DNA from: Zoroaster sp. YZ-2022
Lineage: Eukaryota > Echinodermata > Asteroidea > Forcipulatida > Zoroasteridae
Reading direction: 5' to 3'
DNA: 64,000 nucleotides
Assembly: GCA_029582265.1 (NCBI GenBank)
Contig: CM055817.1
Span: forward strand, 56,493,750 to 56,557,749
Part shown: one piece after another, positions 10,859-19,485 of the stretch
Position numbering within the stretch: position 1 is the first letter of the stretch
How the letters are laid out: every line of letters begins with the position of its first letter
Notes under the pieces: generated by a model
The model's database searches: none
What the model saw: only the letters and a program-made list of their open reading frames with translations
Told to the model about the DNA's origin: nothing
Program-made: the position numbers and the translations under genes

Positions 10859-11038
10859 TATATCTCTTTTGCCACAGAGGGGTCTAAATAAACACACATT
10901 GGGTGCGGAACCATATCAGTGTAACAACCTTTCTCCACCAGTTAACGGAGAAAAACTGAAATCCGGCAGGACTCCAAAAAGAGCAACCGGTCACGACAGC
11001 GCGTGGAAATCCTCTGCAAAATGTGTTGGAGGCTGTTA
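10859..11038 (+). pseudogene. Degenerate duplicate of LNX-like exon, copy 3
   Basis: After the MITE the repeat unit resumes: TCTCTTTTGCCACAG, TTGGGTGCGGAACCAT, CCAGTTAACGGAGAAAAA, then AAGAGCAACCGGTCACG and GTGGAAATCCTCTGCAAAAT. The translation gives SNRSRQRVEILCKMC, nearly the intact protein start, but the Met codon is AAG. After that Cys the sequence leaves the exon and goes to GGAGGCTGTTATT. Confidence 0.75.
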
Positions 11039-11042
11039 TTAA

Positions 11043-11311
11043 CCCTAACCACCCCCAAATCCTGCAAAATCCTCCGAGGGGCACTTTTTTGGGGGGGAAA
11101 GATTCAGCACTCTTGGAAACTGGTACTGTACATGTGTACTTTCACCTCTTCAAATGTGACAAAATTACTACCTGGCAAGAAGCACAGGCTGTACATGTAA
11201 GTGCTGAATATGAAAGATCGACAAAAATGCATGGTGCATTTTGACGATACATGTAAAGGGCATGTTTCCAAAAGTGCACTGATGGATTTTGGAGGATTCA
11301 GGGGTTTGTGG
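11043..11311. mobile_element. TTAA-flanked CCCTAACC-family MITE
   Basis: TTAA at 11039-11042 and 11312-11315. The left end CCCTAACCACCCCCAAATCC and the right end GGAGGATTCAGGGGTTTGTGG form an imperfect inverted repeat. Inside it matches 5949-6206 (GAAGAGGTGAAAGT-type and AAGATCGACAAAAATGC tracts, inverted). It interrupts the tandem LNX-exon array exactly between two units. Confidence 0.8.
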
Positions 11312-11348
11312 TTAATAATTGACGAGTTCTCTACCTCTTTTTCCACAG

Positions 11349-11732
11349 ATAAGTAAATACCACACCTTTGGGTACGGAACTGTATACCAGCCTTACCACC
11401 GGTAAACAGAGAAAGAACTTGCGATTCGACAAGGACTCGACAAACAAAATGAGCAACCGGTCGCGGCAGCGCGCGGAGATCCTCTGCAAAACCTGCGGGC
11501 AGGTCCACGAGGCGCACGGGAACCATCTGTATGACTACTGTGAGAGCGTGGATGAGGAGCTGGCCTGCAACATCTGCCTGCAGCCGCTGGTCAGCCCGAC
11601 GGACACCATCTGCGGCCACACGTTCTGCATCAAGTGCATCCGGAGCACGGTGCGCATCCACAAGATGTGCCCCATTGACCGGAAACCACTGACGAGTCAG
11701 GACTGCAGACCGTCCAGCTTCATCGTCAAAAG
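11349..11732 (+). CDS. LNX-like E3 ligase, N-terminal RING exon
   Basis: The exon follows a good acceptor (CTCTTTTTCCACAG ending 11348); the probable start is ATG 11449. The protein begins MSNRSRQRAEILCKTCGQVH, and residues 39-77 carry a RING finger: CNIC, then CGHTFC-x2-C, then CPID. The last ligand is Asp, the C3HC3D pattern known for LNX1/LNX2 (ligand of Numb protein X), followed by DRKPL as in LNX. Family members are cytosolic ubiquitin ligases with four PDZ domains that target Numb. Only the RING part is here: the frame reads SSFIVK, then a weak donor (AG/GTCTAG, 11733), and otherwise stops at 11752. No zinc-finger linker or PDZ exon is visible up to 19 kb. It is GC-rich in an AT-rich setting. 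It may be a true exon with a distant continuation, or an orphan exon copy. An in-frame ATG at 11368 is a less likely start because LNX proteins are short before the first Cys pair. Confidence 0.75.
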
Positions 11733-11868
11733 GTCTAGTACAAAAAAAAAATAATTATTCTTAGATGTCTGTGATTGAAAAGTGCATTTATGATAGTTGT
11801 AAGAATTAAGATAAAAAAACAACAACCTGTAAACGTGTTTAAGATCTATCCCTACATGTAAGGCCATG

Positions 11869-12307
11869 TGACATAAAACACAATAAAGGGGGCCACTTTG
11901 CATCCGTCACGTTAGCAGTTTTTCCAATGGTTGTTATTTATTTTTAAGTACCTGAAACCGACCAAAACGTGTTTCAACATGTGAATGGACATGCAGGCTT
12001 ATACTAGAACTAATTTGAGTTGATTTATTTTATTTTTTTATTTTTTTATTTTTTTACCCTCAAATTTCCATAAAAATTGGACGGAAAAAGTTACCTCACT
12101 TTTCCGTCCATTTGTTGATTTTAGGGTAATTAAAAAAATAATAGTAATAATCAACTCAAATTATCTTTAGGATAAGCATGCATGTCTATTCAAATGTTGA
12201 AATTCTTTTTGGGTGGTTTCAGATATTAAAAAAAAAAAAATACAACCATTAGAAAAACTGCTAACGTGACGGTAGGAAAGTGGCCCCCTTTATTGTGTTT
12301 TATGTCA
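11869..12307. mobile_element. TGACATAAAACAC hairpin MITE, copy 1
   Basis: Ends TGACATAAAACACAATAAAG and its inverse, with long inverted arms (GGGGGCCACTTT, CGTCACGTTAGCAGTTTTT) around an AT-rich core containing GGACGGAAAAAG/CTTTTCCGTCC. A second copy, inverted relative to this one, is at 15326-15783 with clean TA duplications. TA target and structure suggest Tc1/mariner-type. Confidence 0.8.
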
Positions 12308-12737
12308 TATGTTTCTGGTCATACATGTACAGGTAGGTCGGCTTCAAAATCAGTGCGGGGGACAAGATTTTATTTTATTATAAAGTGCCCCTTGGAGGAT
12401 TTTGCAGGATTTGGGGTGGTTAGTGTTAAATAATACAGCGTACTCTCTTAAAAGCAAAGGCTTTTAAATCAGTATGTGATTTGGGGTGGTTAAGGGTTAT
12501 AGTACAAGTCCATGTAGATTTCAGATCAAAAACTCATCGTTAATGTTTTCACTAAAGGCTGTGCGTTCTCGGTTATTTCGGGAACCGGAAACCCGAAATT
12601 GGAAATCTTTGGATACCCGGGTACCCGTAAACAATTTTGTAAAAACACATAAATACTCCCGAATGTATAAAAACAATCAATATGAACACAAGTTTCTCTT
12701 GTTTTATTAGAGTAATAATAAATGTGGACTTAACTGT
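12308..12737. other. Repeat fragments, no gene
   Basis: 12310-12370 matches the start of the TTTCTGGTC/GGTCGGCTTC family. 12385-12428 is the right end of a CCCTAACC-type MITE (CTTGGAGGATTTTGCAGG to GTTAGTGTTAA). From 12550 a CCGGAAACCCG/GGGTACCCG-rich repeat begins that continues at 13130-13460 beyond the SINE. Confidence 0.5.
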
Positions 12738-13102
12738 AATGGAGTGCCATGGTCGAGCGGATTGGTGCATCGGATTTGTGTTCTGATGGCTGAGTCGTCA
12801 GAATGTGGGTTCGAATCCCAACTGCAACCATGGTGCTTGTGTCCTTGAGCAAGACACTTTACCATAGTTGCTTCTCTCCACCCAGGGGTAAATGGGTACC
12901 TGTGAGGGCAGAGTTGGTTGTTGTGTTTGATTAGCCCTATATGCGCTGTAATGGCAGCAATTGAGCTGTATACTCCCCAGGGAGCTGAGATGGTTTCAGG
13001 AATGATTTATGAGCCTGATGAGCAGGGGTAATAATATAATGCACCTTGAGCACCAGTTTGGTGGATACGTGTGCTATATAAGTCCACATTATTATTATTA
13101 AT
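12738..13102 (+). mobile_element. tRNA-derived SINE, full length
   Basis: The 5' part is tRNA-like, with box A TGGTCGAGCGGATTGG and box B GGTTCGAATCC, followed by a conserved body (GTGTCCTTGAGCAAGACACT, CCACCCAGGGGTAAATGGG, CCCCAGGGAGCTGAGATGG) and a 3' end GCTATATAAGTCCACATTATTATT. Same family at 29527-29892 (minus), 54512-54875 (plus) and, truncated, 16447-16585. Pol III-transcribed, mobilised in trans by a LINE. Confidence 0.8.
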
Positions 13103-14109
13103 GATTTACCGCCTCTATTAGTATTAGGGCTGTGCTGGGTATCCAGTTATCCGGATTTTTCGGTTCCAATTACCCTTAAATGACTTTTTAAAATTCTGAC
13201 TTCACATTTGAGCGGTGCAAACAGAAATCTGTGACTCTTGAACAATGCAGACAATATCTTTAAATTCAAGAGATTACACTCCAGTAAAGAAAAGATCAAT
13301 AGTATGGTATCCTCTGTATTATAAAAGTCAATTTGTTACCATTTACAGTACATGTATTTGTACACCACCGGAGGCATGTTTTCAACAAAAATGAAAACGT
13401 GTATCCGAAGTTTCCTGATTTTGGGTATCTGGTTCCAAAAATATCCGTAAACGCACAGCCCTAGCCTCTATATTAAAAATGACTCGTAGCATCCCCAAAA
13501 ATCAGCAACTTCTATTTGTGTGGCGTAAATGATCAACATGTTCAAGTTGCTAGCAGCTCGTGGGTAATTGGAACCGAAAAATGGAACCGGGTAATGACAG
13601 TTTCAGTCGGGTATACGGGTACCTGGATACCCGGCACAGCCTTTGTTTTTTTGTGACACGTCGACAGAACTCAATCCCCCATTTGTAAGGCAATGCCAAA
13701 AGTGCTTTTATAAGGACATCGGAGGTGTGTGAATTACGGGGCTGTTGTATGAGTGAGTCATACCTTAAGAGGGGACCATTGATGGGATTGTGACACGCAT
13801 GACCGGTCAATTACGCCTTCATTGAATAGAGGCCAAAGAAAAAAAGTTGTGTTTCCGGTAACCTGACCTACCCAATAATATTCCTGAATGGTAGAGTCAG
13901 GATTTTTTTTTTAATTTTTTTTTCTTCAGAATTTAAAAAAAAAATTATTTAATATTTTTTGATTTTTTGATTTTTTTTTTTTTTTGGGGGGGGGAGATTT
14001 GTTCTTTCTTTTTCGGTGGGAATTTTTTATATTTTTTATTTTTTATTTTTATTTTTGGGGGGAGGATTTTTTTCTTTCTAGGTGGGTATTTTTTAAACAC
14101 AGTATAGTA
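13103..14109. other. Repeat-derived and low-complexity stretch
   Basis: 13125-13460 and 13560-13640 contain a palindromic repeat rich in GGGTACCTGGATACCCGG-type motifs that flanks the SINE insertion. 13900-14080 is T-rich low complexity with G runs. No coding exon. Confidence 0.45.
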
Positions 14110-15185
14110 TGTACAAAATAATTAACCCTAACTCCCTAGGCCTGCTTGCTCACATCAACCCTAACTCCCTAGGCCCGCTTGCCCACACAACCTCAATCCT
14201 CCAATATCCTTACAGTAGTAAAGAGTTAAAACTCAAAGTACATGTACCTGAATCCTTCTAAATCCTCCAGTTTGTATTACTTGTGGCCACTGCCTGAATC
14301 CTCCAAAATCCTCCAGTGACAGCAAGCACAATGACCACTACCATTGGTGTGGAGACTACATGTACATGTATGCACACATGTAACTTCTAATCAGTGATAC
14401 ATGGCCCAGGGCCAAGGACCCTCCCTGCATGCATGGAGCAATAAACAGTGTCCACTGACCCAAGCACTGACCTTGCAACATGTACAATCAACCTGGATGT
14501 CCATTTACTAAAACTCAAGTAATAACCTACATGTACATGTAAATCCTCCATTTTCATCTACACTGTAATAACCCTCCTACTGTTTCACCATTTGAAACCA
14601 TTCAACATTTCCACTTACCAAAATGCGCATTGGTTTTGTACACACATGGTGATACCGTTTGAACAGTGTTGGTAGCAAGCTTTTACCATTCAAATCTATT
14701 CAAATGCATAGAGGGTCCATTGATTCACCACTTAGAAAGTTCTAGAAGTATCCAAACAAGGTTTTGTATTAGCTGTACTACCATTTGGAAAGATCCAAAC
14801 AAGGTTTTGTATTAGCTGACCTACCATTCAAAACCATTTGGGGGAATCAATACTGTACAGTTATTTCACCATTCAAAACCACAAAATTGAATGGTTTCAA
14901 ATGGTGCATCAACTTGTATTAAAATCGTACCAGAAGTACATGTAGGAGGGATAATGTTCAAATATAACCTGATCACATAGATCCTCCATAACCCACGAAA
15001 TAAATAATCACATCTGCCCTCAATCCTTCAAAATCCTTCACTACTGCAATTTCCTAATAACCTCAATCCTTCAAAATGCTTCAGTTAAATGCAAAGAGGA
15101 TATTGGAGGATTTGGGAAGGTTAAGAAAACAAAACAACTGATTTTATGATCAGATTTTTTTTTTAAATGTATTTTTATTTTTGAA
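14110..15185. repeat. TTAACCCTAACTCC and ACCCTCCTAC MITE fragments
   Basis: 14123-14560 repeats AACCCTAACTCCCTAGGC and AATCCTCC(A)AAATCCTCCAG units. 14571-14955 is bounded by ACCCTCCTACTG and GTAGGAGGG and filled with CCATTCAAAACCATT/AATGGTTT inverted motifs. 14990-15120 has CTCAATCCTTCAAAATCC units. All look like non-autonomous TTAA-type elements; boundaries are approximate. Confidence 0.5.
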
Positions 15186-15325
15186 ACATTGCGCAATGGG
15201 GACAAAGATCATTTGAGATTTCTGCAGCCAAACTGTGGAATTCATTTCCATCTAGCGTTAGATTTGCTGCCTCTCCAGACATGTTCAAGACGAACTTAAA
15301 AACACATTTTGATCTTAGAAGCGTA
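15186..15325 (+). pseudogene. LINE reverse-transcriptase ORF C-terminal fragment
   Basis: From about 15205 a frame reads RSFEISAAKLWNSFPSSVRF, then a MFKTNLKTH tract. This matches the extreme C terminus of CR1/L2/Jockey-type ORF2 proteins (RSFxxxAxxLWNxLP followed by FKxxLKTH). It is 5'-truncated and is interrupted at TA 15324-15325 by a MITE; the 3' end resumes at 15786. Confidence 0.7.
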
Positions 15326-15783
15326 TGACATAAAACACAATAAAGGGGGCCACTTTCCTACCGTCACGTTAGCAGTTTTTCTAATGGTTGTATTTTTTTT
15401 TTAATATCTGAAACCACCTAAAAAGGATCTCAACATTTGAATAGACATGCATGCTTATCCTAAAGATAATTTGAGTTGATTATTACTATTATTTTTTTAA
15501 TTACCCTAAAATTTCCATCAACAAATGGACGGAAAAGTGAGGTAACTTTTTCCGTCCAGTTTTTATGGAAATTTGAGGGTAAACAAATAAATAAAAAAAT
15601 TAAATAAAATAATAAATCAACTCAAATTAGTTCTACATGTACTTCTAGTATAAGCCTGCATGTCCATTCACATGTTGAAACACTTTTTGGTCGGTTTCAG
15701 GTACATACATACATGTAACAACCATTGGAAAAACTGCTAACGTGACGGATGCAAAGTGGCCCCCTTTATTGTGTTTTATGTCA
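15326..15783. mobile_element. TGACATAAAACAC hairpin MITE, copy 2
   Basis: TA duplications at 15324-15325 and 15784-15785 bracket inverted ends TGACATAAAACACAATAAAG. The arms and core match 11869-12307 in the opposite orientation. It is inserted in the LINE 3' end, so it is younger than that LINE copy. Confidence 0.85.
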
Positions 15784-15785
15784 TA

Positions 15786-15960
15786 TGAAGTTTTGAACTG
15801 ACTGATTGAACTTGGATTTATGCTTTGTACATGTACTGTATTATATTTTCTTATACTGTGTTGTTGTTGTTTTTGCAAAGCGCCATGAGCGTTATTTGGT
15901 TGACGGATACCGGTGCTATATAAATTTACATTATAATTATAATTATTATTACAATATGAA
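15786..15960 (+). mobile_element. LINE 3' end
   Basis: Continues the LINE fragment of 15186-15325 past the MITE. The end reads GATACCGGTGCTATATAAAT, then a TTATAATTA tail. This 3' end resembles that of the SINEs in this window (GCTATATAAATCCACA plus TTATTA), suggesting shared recognition by one reverse transcriptase. Confidence 0.65.
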
Positions 15961-16446
15961 TGTACACAACAGTGCTCATGTACAATATGTGCATGCATCA
16001 TAGCCATATAAAAAATAAATTTAAAAAATCCCTACCTACCCATCATTTTTTTGGACATACATGTATTACCGGAAACACAACATTTATTTTGTTTGGCCAA
16101 AGAAAGAGAGAGAGAGTGTGTAGTACACTCTACCTGTAGTACAGTACATACATGTATAATGTACATGTACATGTACGTAAAGCAGACGCGTCCTTCCTTC
16201 TGCAGTGCTCCATATAATGTCCTATGACATGTATGACAGTACAAATAACCACAGCTGAGTGTCACAATTACAAGCCACAGTAATAAACTATAGCTATGAT
16301 TGATAACGACGTGGGATAAACACTAAAAGCCAGTCATTTGTGAAGAAATCATGTAAAATGCAATCCGAACACTATTCTTCCTTCTGCAGTGATCCATATT
16401 ATGTTCCGGGTAATGACACTTCCGTTCGGTGTATCCCGTATTGGTG
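15961..16446. other. Intergenic, TACATG-rich, no gene
   Basis: Short TACATG runs near 16055 and 16150-16175. No coding exon or other ordered repeat recognised. Confidence 0.5.
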
Positions 16447-16600
16447 GAAGTCGTGGCTGAGCGGTGTAGTGCATCGGACTCAAGTTCTGGTGTTGTCAGA
16501 ATGTGGGGTTCGAATCCCGGCCTGGCTGGTCTCGACTCTTGTGTCCCTAAGCAAGACACTTAACCATAATTGCTTCGTCCTTCGGATGGGACGTTAATTA
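16447..16600 (+). mobile_element. tRNA-derived SINE, 3'-truncated
   Basis: Box A GTGGCTGAGCGGTGTAGTG and box B GGTTCGAATCCC with the following CTTGTGTCCCTAAGCAAGAC match the SINE head and the beginning of its body. It then diverges after CATAATTGCTTCGTCC. Probably a variant subfamily. Confidence 0.7.
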
Positions 16601-17089
16601 TATATTAAAGTTATGCACGTACATGTGTAAGAGTAGGTGTTTACCCCGGTGTTTCTGGTTCACATACACTGTAGCAAGCGTCCTTACAGGTTTCCTGAGC
16701 ACCTTTGAAAAACAGTGTTTCACTAAAAGGTCTCCCCAGGTTAAATAAGAAATAAATATACTCGGCACAGATTTGCTACCATTTACAAACTTTTTTTATT
16801 TATTTTTTATTTATTTTTTAAAATTTATTTATTTATTTATTTTTTTATAGAATTGTGCCACCGTTATTAGGTAGTCCTGGATCCGCCCATGCACGACCCA
16901 TACAATGTAGTTCGTCTAATTCAGGGCCCAAAATAAGCAAGAATGCTGGCTTGTTCCCATGCTTACATGTACATAGCACAACTGTGGCTTGTAATTGTGC
17001 AATCGGGATATGACCACGGCTAGTAAACATAATGTGCGCTAAACTGGCCCAGTAAGCAGGATATCGCGATTGTAAGCAGGCCAGGGGCC
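16601..17089. other. Intergenic, no gene
   Basis: 16785-16850 is A/T low complexity; the rest is unremarkable. Confidence 0.45.
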
Positions 17090-17625
17090 AAATTCACAGA
17101 ACTGCTAAGCAAATTTGCTTACCAGAAAAAAAAATTGCTAAGCGAATGTTTTGTGTTACCAGCCAAACTTTCATACAAAATGTATGCATTTTGGCTGGTA
17201 GTCAGTTTTATATTGCTTAGCAAAATTCTCTGCCAGGGCTGCTAAGCACGCAACTGTTCTGAGCAGAGAAAAGTTATGCTTAGCGTACCGTCCAAATTGT
17301 CACGTCATGAATTATTTTGCCACTGGCTGGTTCTCGGCTAAAGTTTGCTTGACGTTGAGCACTAGTGTCGAGACCGGTTAACCGGTTAACCAACCGAAAC
17401 TGCACTAACCGATTAGAAATTTGCTAACCGGCTAATCGAAACCAATATTAAAACAAAAATGTTTGAAGATTTTATTGATGCTTTTCGATTGAAAATAAAT
17501 ATACACATTTGCCGACTATCTAGTTTGTGTGGCCATCCAGTGGCAATTTTCAGTTAAACGGTTAACCGACCGTGAAGGTTTCGGTTAAACGGTTGCGAAT
17601 AACTTGGTAACTCTCAGCACTAGTG
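17090..17625. repeat. GCTAAGCA hairpin and ACCGGTTAACC repeat
   Basis: 17090-17290 is an inverted repeat with TGCTAAGCA motifs (see 46330-46505). 17365-17625 is bounded by GAGACCGGTTAACCGGTTAACC and GGTTAAACGGTTGCG with AACCGAAACTGCA inside. A related shorter copy is at 22065-22165. Both look like MITE families. Confidence 0.5.
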
Positions 17626-18847
17626 ATGAGCACATAAAATTGATGAATACAGACAAGTTATGGTTAGCAAAAGTTTCCAAATTGTCACAATGTACATTGC
17701 CTCTGGTAGGTTCTCAGCTAAAGTTTGCTTTAAAACCCATCTATGACTGCAAGGGTCAAAATCAGTCAAAGTGTTGACATACTTGCCAAAGTATATCTAG
17801 TGCACTTAAAAGTCAAACACTGTCAAACCTTCTGTGACTGCAAGGGACAAAATCAGTCAAAATGTTGACATATTTGCCAAGGTATATCTAGTGCACTTAA
17901 AAGTCAAACACTGTCAAACCTTACATGTAATAAGTACATTTACAGGTCAAAGCGAGTCGACAGTTTTTGACTGGTAAAAGCGTTATCTTGTATTGTTGAG
18001 GGTGATAAAAATGACAGTAAAAACAGTCAAAAATGTGGCTACTAGCCATAGTTCAGCTATAGTAGGAGTGAGATATAACAAATCTGCTGTGTAATATTAT
18101 TTTCTGCTTAACAGCTCTATGAAATTGGACTCGAGTGACATGTTCCAGAAAATCATGTCACAGTACATGACCACAAATAATGCAAAACGACCCCATTTAA
18201 ATCTTAACTCCCTAGGCATTTTGGCTAGAAACCATAAAAAAATCCGCCAAAATCCATCAACATGCAGTAAAAAGGTACCCGCAATTGTTGGACTTTGATG
18301 GAATTGGTACAGTGGCAAATGCAAAGCATCCACTGGCTTGATTAGATACACAGTCAGGCCTGATACTATACAGAGGCAATGGAGGCAATTGCCTTGGTGC
18401 CCCCTGGTCATTGGCATTGCTTTGGTGCCCCTTCATGCCCTTGAAGTGTTATAATAGAAATTTACATTTTCCTCATAGAGGTGCCCTTAACCTAGCTTAA
18501 ATTGCCCTGCCCCTACCAATAGATAGTATCAGGCCTGCACAGTCCTGAATCCAACAAAAAGCAGCCGGTGGAGTTTGATGGATTTGGTACACATTGGAAC
18601 AGTAGCAAATGCAAAGCATCTACATGTACATGTATGACTTGGCTATAGACCTTATGCATATGATGTCACAAACTGAATATCGCCCTCATTCAGAGGCTTA
18701 GAGAAGGTCACTCATTAATAATAATAATAATGTATAGATTTATATCATTGGGTTTATAGCAAAAAGCGGGGATCCCAAACGCCCGAACATCCAATAGTGA
18801 TTGGCCCGCTGAGAGGGGGCCCCGTTTTCAAAAAGCCTAATGCAGTC
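17626..18847. repeat. TTAACCC-type MITE copies, no gene
   Basis: 17735-18070 repeats AAGGGTCAAAATCAGTCAAA and AAAGTCAAACACTGTCAAAC, as at 7134 and 20724, with one internal unit duplicated. 18195-18660 contains two inverted segments from a CCCTAGGCATTTTGG element (ATCCGCCAAAATCCATC versus TTTGATGGAATTGG). 18655-18720 is a fragment of the hairpin repeat at 32313-32502. Confidence 0.5.
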
Positions 18848-19347
18848 NNNNNNNNNNNNNNNNNNNNNNNNNNNNNNNNNNNNNNNNNNNNNNNNNNNNN
18901 NNNNNNNNNNNNNNNNNNNNNNNNNNNNNNNNNNNNNNNNNNNNNNNNNNNNNNNNNNNNNNNNNNNNNNNNNNNNNNNNNNNNNNNNNNNNNNNNNNNN
19001 NNNNNNNNNNNNNNNNNNNNNNNNNNNNNNNNNNNNNNNNNNNNNNNNNNNNNNNNNNNNNNNNNNNNNNNNNNNNNNNNNNNNNNNNNNNNNNNNNNNN
19101 NNNNNNNNNNNNNNNNNNNNNNNNNNNNNNNNNNNNNNNNNNNNNNNNNNNNNNNNNNNNNNNNNNNNNNNNNNNNNNNNNNNNNNNNNNNNNNNNNNNN
19201 NNNNNNNNNNNNNNNNNNNNNNNNNNNNNNNNNNNNNNNNNNNNNNNNNNNNNNNNNNNNNNNNNNNNNNNNNNNNNNNNNNNNNNNNNNNNNNNNNNNN
19301 NNNNNNNNNNNNNNNNNNNNNNNNNNNNNNNNNNNNNNNNNNNNNNN
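18848..19347. other. Assembly gap (500 N)
   Basis: Exactly 500 unknown bases, so the size is conventional, not measured. The gap removes the acceptor side of the first visible CTBS exon and probably the upstream exon(s). Confidence 0.99.
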
Positions 19348-19485
19348 GTTTTGCTTTCTGGGTCGGAGGAACCACTTGGAAGAAATTTGACTGGACAAAA
19401 CTGACCACCGTTGTAATGTTTAAGAGACATGATCCGGCGCTTATGTGCTATGCTCACTCAAAGGGAGTTAGAGTGGTCAGCATGG
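19348..19485 (+). CDS. CTBS: CTBS exon (partial, first visible)
   Basis: Reads FAFWVGGTTWKKFDWTKLTT, then VVMFKRHDPALMCYAHSKG and RVVSMG. The LMCYAHSKGxRVV tract is a CTBS hallmark near the barrel start. Donor GGTAAGT; the exon ends in phase 1 at 19485. The left end is the gap, so the acceptor is unseen. Confidence 0.9.

Noticed and set aside
11104..11661. 185-codon minus-strand frame
   Set aside because: Antisense shadow of the GC-rich LNX exon and adjoining MITE; no domain.
12741..12830. Possible functional tRNA gene (also 16447, 29810-29890, 54513-54595)
   Set aside because: Boxes A and B are present, but the acceptor stem does not close and each is followed by the same SINE body.
16323..16559. 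78-codon minus-strand frame with RPARPGFEPHI
   Set aside because: Reverse reading of the SINE tRNA-like head (GGTTCGAATCCCGGCC), a common spurious peptide.
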